Positions 59,452 through 64,000 of a DNA stretch of 64,000 bases are shown one piece after another. Origin of the DNA: Bartonella sp. ML69XJBT (GTDB lineage Bacteria > Pseudomonadota > Alphaproteobacteria > Rhizobiales > Rhizobiaceae). The first letter of the stretch is position 1; every line of letters begins with the position of its first letter. The stretch is taken from positions 1-64,000 of the forward strand of contig NZ_JAQITB010000005.1 in the NCBI RefSeq assembly GCF_028618515.1. The letters run 5' to 3'. A program made the translations under genes and the position numbers. The notes under the pieces are model-generated. The model made no database searches and was not told the origin of the DNA. It saw only the letters and a program-made list of their open reading frames with translations.

Positions 59452-59574
59452 AAGTTAAGAGAAGCGTAAAGTTATTCTTTTCATTGAATGCAAATTTTTC
59501 TTGATCTTCGATTTTTATCGTTCTAGAAAATTTCAGTCAGGTTGTTTACCTTTCTTTTAAAAGGGCAACTATAT

Positions 59575-59650
<76 letters not shown>

Positions 59651-60104
59651 AACAGACCAAAGTTTTTTTCAATAAGCTATCAATATTTATAAAAAGAATT
59701 TATCTGCTGTGAAGGGTGCATTTTTATCTATAGCATTTTCAATGATTGCATATTGCATAATGTGCCTATTTCCAAGAGTTCGCTATACGCCTTTTCTTTG
59801 ATAATACTCAGGAAATTTATTGCTATGAAAGCGCAAGAGCAGATGAGTGATATTTTGTAGTTTGCGCAAATATCTTTACACGGAAAATGAAAGTCTGTTC
59901 TCATATTATTTCTTAAATCAAAAGCTTTAGCGATCATTTTTGCAGAAAATGTTATTTGGATGACCAACAATAGCTGTAGCTTTCAATTTTGTGATTTAAT
60001 TGTCTCAATAACGGGCTTTTTTTATTTTTCGCAGGCGACCTCTTGTTTTTAAGGGGAGATTGCAGCAAAACAAAGAAAATGGAATTATTTGAGGGGAAAA
60101 AATA
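59651..60104. other. Intergenic region tRNA-Ala to ilvD
   Basis: About 450 bp, AT-rich; no gene seen. A CCTCTT/AAGGGG hairpin near 60038-60056 lies in the probable ilvD leader. GAGGGG precedes the ilvD start. I see no integrase remnant or attachment-type duplication of the tRNA 3' end here. Confidence 0.4.
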
Positions 60105-61943
60105 ATGCCTTCTTACCGTTCAAGAATATCGACTCATGGACGCAATATGGCAGGGGCTCGCGGTCTTTGGCGTGCGACAGGGATGAAAGAGACTGATTTC
60201 GGCAAACCTATCATTGCTATTGCCAATTCTTTTACACAATTTGTACCAGGACATGTCCATTTAAAAGATCTTGGACAGTTGGTAGCACAACAGATAGCAA
60301 TTGCTGGCGGTGTTGCGAAAGAGTTTAATACTATTGCTGTAGATGATGGAATTGCGATGGGGCATGATGGAATGCTCTATTCTTTGCCATCACGTGAAAT
60401 TATTGCTGATTCTGTTGAATATATGGTCAACGCCCATTGTGCTGATGCACTTGTCTGTATTTCCAATTGTGACAAAATAACGCCAGGTATGTTAATGGCT
60501 GCTTTACGCTTGAATATTCCAACAATCTTTGTTTCAGGCGGTCCTATGGAAGCAGGTAAAATTAAATGGAAAGGTCAAAATCTTACTGTTGATTTGGTTG
60601 ATGCCATGGTTGCTGCGGCTTCAGAGCATAATTCAGAAGAAGAAATTGTGGAAATGGAGCGTGCTGCTTGTCCCACATGTGGTTCTTGTTCAGGAATGTT
60701 TACGGCTAATTCTATGAATTGTTTAACCGAAGCATTAGGGCTTTCTCTTCCTGGCAACGGGTCAATATTAGCAACGCATAGAGATCGCCAAATGCTTTTT
60801 GAAGAAGCAGGAAGACAGATTGTTACATTGGTCAAACGTTATTATGAACAAGGAGATGAGACAGTTTTACCGCGTTCGATCGCCTCACGCAAGGCTTTTG
60901 AAAATGCCATGGCTGTCGATATTGCTATGGGAGGATCCACCAATACTGTTTTACATCTTTTAGCGGCTGCGCAAGAAGGTGAAGTAGATTTTACCATGAC
61001 GGATATTGATCGGCTTTCACGTCGTATTCCTGTTTTGTGTAAGGTTGCTCCTTCTGTTGCAAATGTGCATATGGAAGATGTCCACCGCGCGGGTGGAATT
61101 ATGGCTCTTTTAGGAGAATTGGATGCTGCCGGACTCATTGATACCTCTACTTATACGGTTCATGCAAAAACGATGAGGGAAGCTCTTTGCCACTGGGATA
61201 TAAAACAGACACATGAATCAACGGTTCATGAATTTTATCGTGCAGCGCCAGGGGGGATTCCAACGCAAACAGCGTTTAGTCAATTTTGTCGCTATGAAAC
61301 CCTTGATCTTGATCGTGAAAAAGGTGTGATTCGTGATAGAGAACATGCCTATTCGCAAGATGGAGGATTAGCGGTTCTTTATGGGAATATTGCCAGAGAT
61401 GGTTGTATTGTAAAAACAGCGGGTGTTGATCAATCAATTTTAACTTTTAAAGGTTCAGCAAGAATTTTTGAAAGCCAAGATTCAGCAGTTTCAGCAATCT
61501 TAAATAATAAAATTCAATCAGGCGATATTGTTTTAATTCGCTATGAAGGTCCCCGTGGTGGACCTGGAATGCAAGAAATGCTCTATCCAACAAGTTATCT
61601 CAAATCCAAAGGATTAGGCAAGGACTGTGCACTTATAACGGATGGACGTTTTTCAGGAGGAACTTCAGGACTCTCAATAGGTCATATCTCACCAGAGGCT
61701 GCAGAGGGAGGAGAAATTGCTTTGGTAGAAGAGGGAGATATCATAGAAATTGATATTCCTAATCGTACCATTCATATGTTGGTCGATGACGCTGAGATAA
61801 AGCATCGTCGTGCTAAAATGGAAGCAAAAGGAAAAGCAGCTTGGCAACCGGTTGAGGAGCGTGAGCGTAAAGTCTCAAAGGCTCTCAAAGCTTATGCAGC
61901 GATGACAACTTCTGCTGCTAAGGGTGCGGTTCGTAGCATATGA
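60105..61943 (+). CDS. ilvD: Dihydroxy-acid dehydratase
   Basis: An Fe-S enzyme that dehydrates 2,3-dihydroxy acids in valine, isoleucine and pantothenate/leucine synthesis. The 612-residue length matches the proteobacterial type. Cluster cysteines lie in [10 protein letters not shown] (about residue 127) and [16 protein letters not shown] (about 195-201). Other signatures are the [14 protein letters not shown] and [13 protein letters not shown] segments. No other ilv gene is in the window. Confidence 0.96.
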   Translation: MPSYRSRISTHGRNMAGARGLWRATGMKETDFGKPIIAIANSFTQFVPGHVHLKDLGQLVAQQIAIAGGVAKEFNTIAVDDGIAMGHDGMLYSLPSREIIADSVEYMVNAHCADALVCISNCDKITPGMLMAALRLNIPTIFVSGGPMEAGKIKWKGQNLTVDLVDAMVAAASEHNSEEEIVEMERAACPTCGSCSGMFTANSMNCLTEALGLSLPGNGSILATHRDRQMLFEEAGRQIVTLVKRYYEQGDETVLPRSIASRKAFENAMAVDIAMGGSTNTVLHLLAAAQEGEVDFTMTDIDRLSRRIPVLCKVAPSVANVHMEDVHRAGGIMALLGELDAAGLIDTSTYTVHAKTMREALCHWDIKQTHESTVHEFYRAAPGGIPTQTAFSQFCRYETLDLDREKGVIRDREHAYSQDGGLAVLYGNIARDGCIVKTAGVDQSILTFKGSARIFESQDSAVSAILNNKIQSGDIVLIRYEGPRGGPGMQEMLYPTSYLKSKGLGKDCALITDGRFSGGTSGLSIGHISPEAAEGGEIALVEEGDIIEIDIPNRTIHMLVDDAEIKHRRAKMEAKGKAAWQPVEERERKVSKALKAYAAMTTSAAKGAVRSI

Positions 61944-62018
61944 TTGTATGAAAAACCTTATTTATGGAAAATGAATAGAATTGTAAGTCTTTTTCGTAAG
62001 ATGACAATACATTGATTT

Positions 62019-62176
62019 ATAATGATGAATTATCATTTTTCAACTTGGATCACAACTCCGAATATCGTGAGATTTTCTCATCACAAATCCTCTCATATTG
62101 AATCGATTAAGATCACTTGCTTGCACGTCATAAGCGGGCTGGCGTGTGGGTAAAACTGGACAAGAAAGGAGTAAAA
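62019..62176 (+). repeat. Conserved flank upstream of integrase remnant #4
   Basis: The best-kept of the flanks. Reverse-complement matches to 10.7-10.86 and 33.0-33.17 kb include CGAATATCGTGAGATTTTCT, CTCATATTGAATCGATTAAG and GGCGTGTGGGTAAAA. It ends with AAGGAG a few bases before the ATG, a normal ribosome-binding site for the dead gene. Confidence 0.65.
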
Positions 62177-62526
62177 ATGCCTCTTATGAATGCTCTCAAA
62201 GGCAAGGGTTATCGCAATATTGGGAGTTGGCAACTATAATGATGGTGCTGGCTTGCTTCTTTACAAGCATAAAGATGGTGGTGCTAATAGCTTTATCGTT
62301 ATACCCTTCATGGTAGGTTCCGTGAAATTGGCTTTTGTGCTTTAAGAAATGTTTCTTTAAAATAAGCCCGTGAATGTGCAACTGGGTGGCGTTCTGTTTT
62401 ACATGAAGGTCGTGACTTCATGAAAAAACGAGAGAAACAAAAGCGTGAAGCAATGCGCAATCTCCATTATTTAAAGGACATTGCTTGTGATACTTTTGAA
62501 AGTCGGAAAGCAGAGTTTCAAACTGA
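62177..62526 (+). pseudogene. P4-type integrase 5' remnant #4 (best preserved)
   Basis: N-terminal part of a P4-family tyrosine recombinase (arm-binding domain). From the ATG: MNALKGKGYRNIG in one frame, a shift to YNDGAGLLLYKHKDGGA, a shift to RYTLHGRFREIG with LRNVSLK, a TAA, then ARECATGWRSVLHEGRDF, KKREKQKREAMRNLHYLKDIA and ESRKAEFQTD. The catalytic domain with its Arg/His/Tyr residues is missing; matching stops near 62526. At least two frameshifts and one stop are needed. Confidence 0.7.
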
Positions 62527-62788
62527 TTATTTTACATGCTCTGGAAGAATATTTAAAATCAGAGCGCATCAGAATGACAAGTATCACGCTGACGAATATG
62601 GGTGCTACAAATTGCATTTTTGTATAAAAACAATTAGCTTTAAGAAATGTTATGCATTTGCTTTCTTGGTCTCTACTTTTTACTGCTTTTAAAGAGACAT
62701 TGTGTGAAAGCAATGATAAGATAGTGAAGAGTCGATATGCGTTAGAATGATCAAGGAAGAATGCTTTTTTTAATTTTCTATAAAGGGC
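62527..62788. other. Unassigned sequence after the integrase remnant
   Basis: About 260 bp before mutS. One forward frame reads EEYLKSERIRMTSITLTNMG and, after one stop, continues for about 35 codons to a stop near 62750. This could be the tail of another dead gene, but I do not recognise it. Confidence 0.3.
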
Positions 62789-64000
62789 TTAGTTTTTTTC
62801 CAGTTGTTTGAGGCGGTAAATTTCTTCTAAAGCTTGTTTAGGGGAAAGTTCATCAGGGTGAATATTTGCTAAAGCTTTATGAAGTATGCAATGGTCTTGT
62901 GTTTTTTCATTGACAGGAGATACTGCTTTAAGGGAAAAAAGCGGTAAATCATCAATGAGTTTATGTCCTTTCCCAGCCATTTCACCTTGTTCTAATTGGT
63001 GGAGAACATCTGTAGCACGGGCAATAACCGCTGGCGGAAGCCCAGCAAGTTTTGCAACTTGTACGCCGTAGGATCGGTCTGCAGCTCCTGGTGTGACTTC
63101 ATGAAGAAAAACCACATCACCATCCCAATTTTTAACTTTCATTGTTACATTATGAAGGCGGTTAAGCTTTTCTGTCAGTGCTGTCATTTCATGAAAATGG
63201 GTAGCAAGAATAGCACGACAGCAATTAACTTCATGCAGATATTCCACAGCTGCCCACGCAATGGAAAGTCCATCAAAGGTTGATGTTCCTCGTCCAATTT
63301 CATCAAGAATAACAAGGGATTTGTGACTAGCGTGGTTAAGAATTGTTGCTGTTTCCACCATTTCCATCATGAAGGTTGAGCGCCCTCTTGCAAGGTCATC
63401 GGAAGCACCAACACGACTAAAGAGGCGATCAACGACGCCAATATGTGCGCAAGTTGCTGGAACAAAGGATCCCATTTGCGCCATAATAGCAATAAGTGCA
63501 TTTTGCCGTAAAAAAGTGGATTTTCCTCCCATATTGGGACCGGTCAAAAGCCAGATTGCTGCATATTGATGATTTTCTTGTACAGAAAGATCACAATTAT
63601 TGGCAACAAAGGGTTCTGCTGCCTGTTTTCGGAGTGCTTGCTCTACGACAGGATGGCGACCAGCAGTGATATGAAAGGTAAGAGAATGATCAATTTTAGG
63701 ACGACAATATCCTTGTTCTTCAGCCAGATGTGCTAATGCGACGGATACATCCAAGACAGCAAGTGCTTCGGCTGCTTTACGAATGAAATCAACCTGCTCA
63801 GTAATTTCATGCACAAGGGTTTCAAAGATTTCTAGTTCAAGTGTCAGTGCGTGGTTAGCAGCATGGGCAATACGGCTTTCAAGGTCAGCAAGCTCTGTTG
63901 TGGTAAAGCGCATAGCATTTGCCATTGTTTGCCGATGAATAAAACGTGCTTTGGCTTGAGGGTTATTTGTGAGTGCGGATGCTTGCACATTTGTGACTTC
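62789..64000 (-). CDS. mutS: DNA mismatch repair protein MutS (partial, C-terminal part)
   Basis: The C-terminal 403 residues of MutS; the frame is open through the right edge ([11 protein letters not shown]...), so the gene starts outside the window. Visible are the lever/clamp region, the ATPase Walker [16 protein letters not shown], the composite site [20 protein letters not shown], Walker [16 protein letters not shown] and the ATHFHEM switch, then the C-terminal dimerisation tail ([14 protein letters not shown]). It recognises mismatches together with MutL. Confidence 0.97.
   Translation of the reverse strand, partial: EVTNVQASALTNNPQAKARFIHRQTMANAMRFTTTELADLESRIAHAANHALTLELEIFETLVHEITEQVDFIRKAAEALAVLDVSVALAHLAEEQGYCRPKIDHSLTFHITAGRHPVVEQALRKQAAEPFVANNCDLSVQENHQYAAIWLLTGPNMGGKSTFLRQNALIAIMAQMGSFVPATCAHIGVVDRLFSRVGASDDLARGRSTFMMEMVETATILNHASHKSLVILDEIGRGTSTFDGLSIAWAAVEYLHEVNCCRAILATHFHEMTALTEKLNRLHNVTMKVKNWDGDVVFLHEVTPGAADRSYGVQVAKLAGLPPAVIARATDVLHQLEQGEMAGKGHKLIDDLPLFSLKAVSPVNEKTQDHCILHKALANIHPDELSPKQALEEIYRLKQLEKN

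Noticed and set aside
59042-59458. 138-codon frame overlapping the TIGR02300 gene
   Set aside because: A shifted frame of the Asp/Glu-rich repeats giving Met/Leu/Ile-rich nonsense; the other frame has the conserved family core.
62420-62692. 90-codon plus-strand frame taken as an intact small gene
   Set aside because: Its first 35 residues are the internal part of a P4-type integrase arm domain and the rest is a shifted tail, so it is part of a pseudogene.

Overview
The window looks like chromosomal DNA of an alphaproteobacterium of the order Rhizobiales, most probably a Bartonella of the henselae/quintana/tribocorum type. The reasons are the low GC, long AT-rich intergenic stretches and many small decayed remnants, together with a BatR/BatS-type two-component system next to HPr kinase, EIIA and HPr, a giant cyclic beta-1,2-glucan synthase, and FYDLN (TIGR02300), DUF1150 and PCuAC proteins. 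The species cannot be fixed from sequence reading alone. Most genes are housekeeping. No CRISPR array, rRNA, intact prophage or secretion system is visible.

Layout. 1-3.36 kb: a tandem duplication of infC (IF3, ATT start) with a divergent alpha/beta hydrolase. 3.4-10.3 kb: a YgjP-type metalloprotease, dapE, hemW-rdgB, hrcA-grpE and thpR. 11.2-15.1 kb (minus strand): batR-batS-hprK-EIIA-HPr, a regulatory phosphotransfer branch without sugar permeases. 15.5-16.6 kb: a BON-LysM protein and a periplasmic copper chaperone. 17.5-20.7 kb: dnaK-dnaJ. 22.0-23.9 kb: argB and an EamA transporter. 24.8-34.4 kb: lepA, dapD, a LOG-family protein, truA-fmt-def, rmuC, a lytic transglycosylase lipoprotein, DUF1150 and Hsp20. 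34.4-39.6 kb: nth, rpmI-rplT, pheS-pheT. 39.9-43.4 kb: a sitABCD-type Mn/Zn/Fe ABC transporter behind a Fur-like operator, followed by a candidate small RNA with exposed anti-Shine-Dalgarno loops. 43.8-54.8 kb: a DUF454 protein, pncB and the 2853-residue cyclic glucan synthase. 55.1-59.7 kb: aroA-cmk-rpsA, a TIGR02300 protein and tRNA-Ala(GGC). 60.1-64 kb: ilvD, an integrase pseudogene and the 3' part of mutS, which runs off the right edge.

The non-housekeeping theme is a dispersed family of dead P4-type integrase 5' ends at about 10.5, 24.1, 32.9 and 62.2 kb. Each is preceded by the same roughly 120-170 bp flank, and a fifth partial flank lies near 21.4 kb. They lie in the long intergenic gaps, several of which coincide with breaks in gene order usual for Rhizobiales. 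They look like old integration scars or recombination seeds. The most notable other signals are the mosaic infC/hydrolase duplication, the candidate CCUCC-loop small RNA at 43.46-43.58 kb, an alternating 19-bp tandem repeat upstream of pncB, a structured rpmI-rplT leader, and a foldable element between the metalloprotease gene and dapE. I did not see a clearly new multi-gene system.
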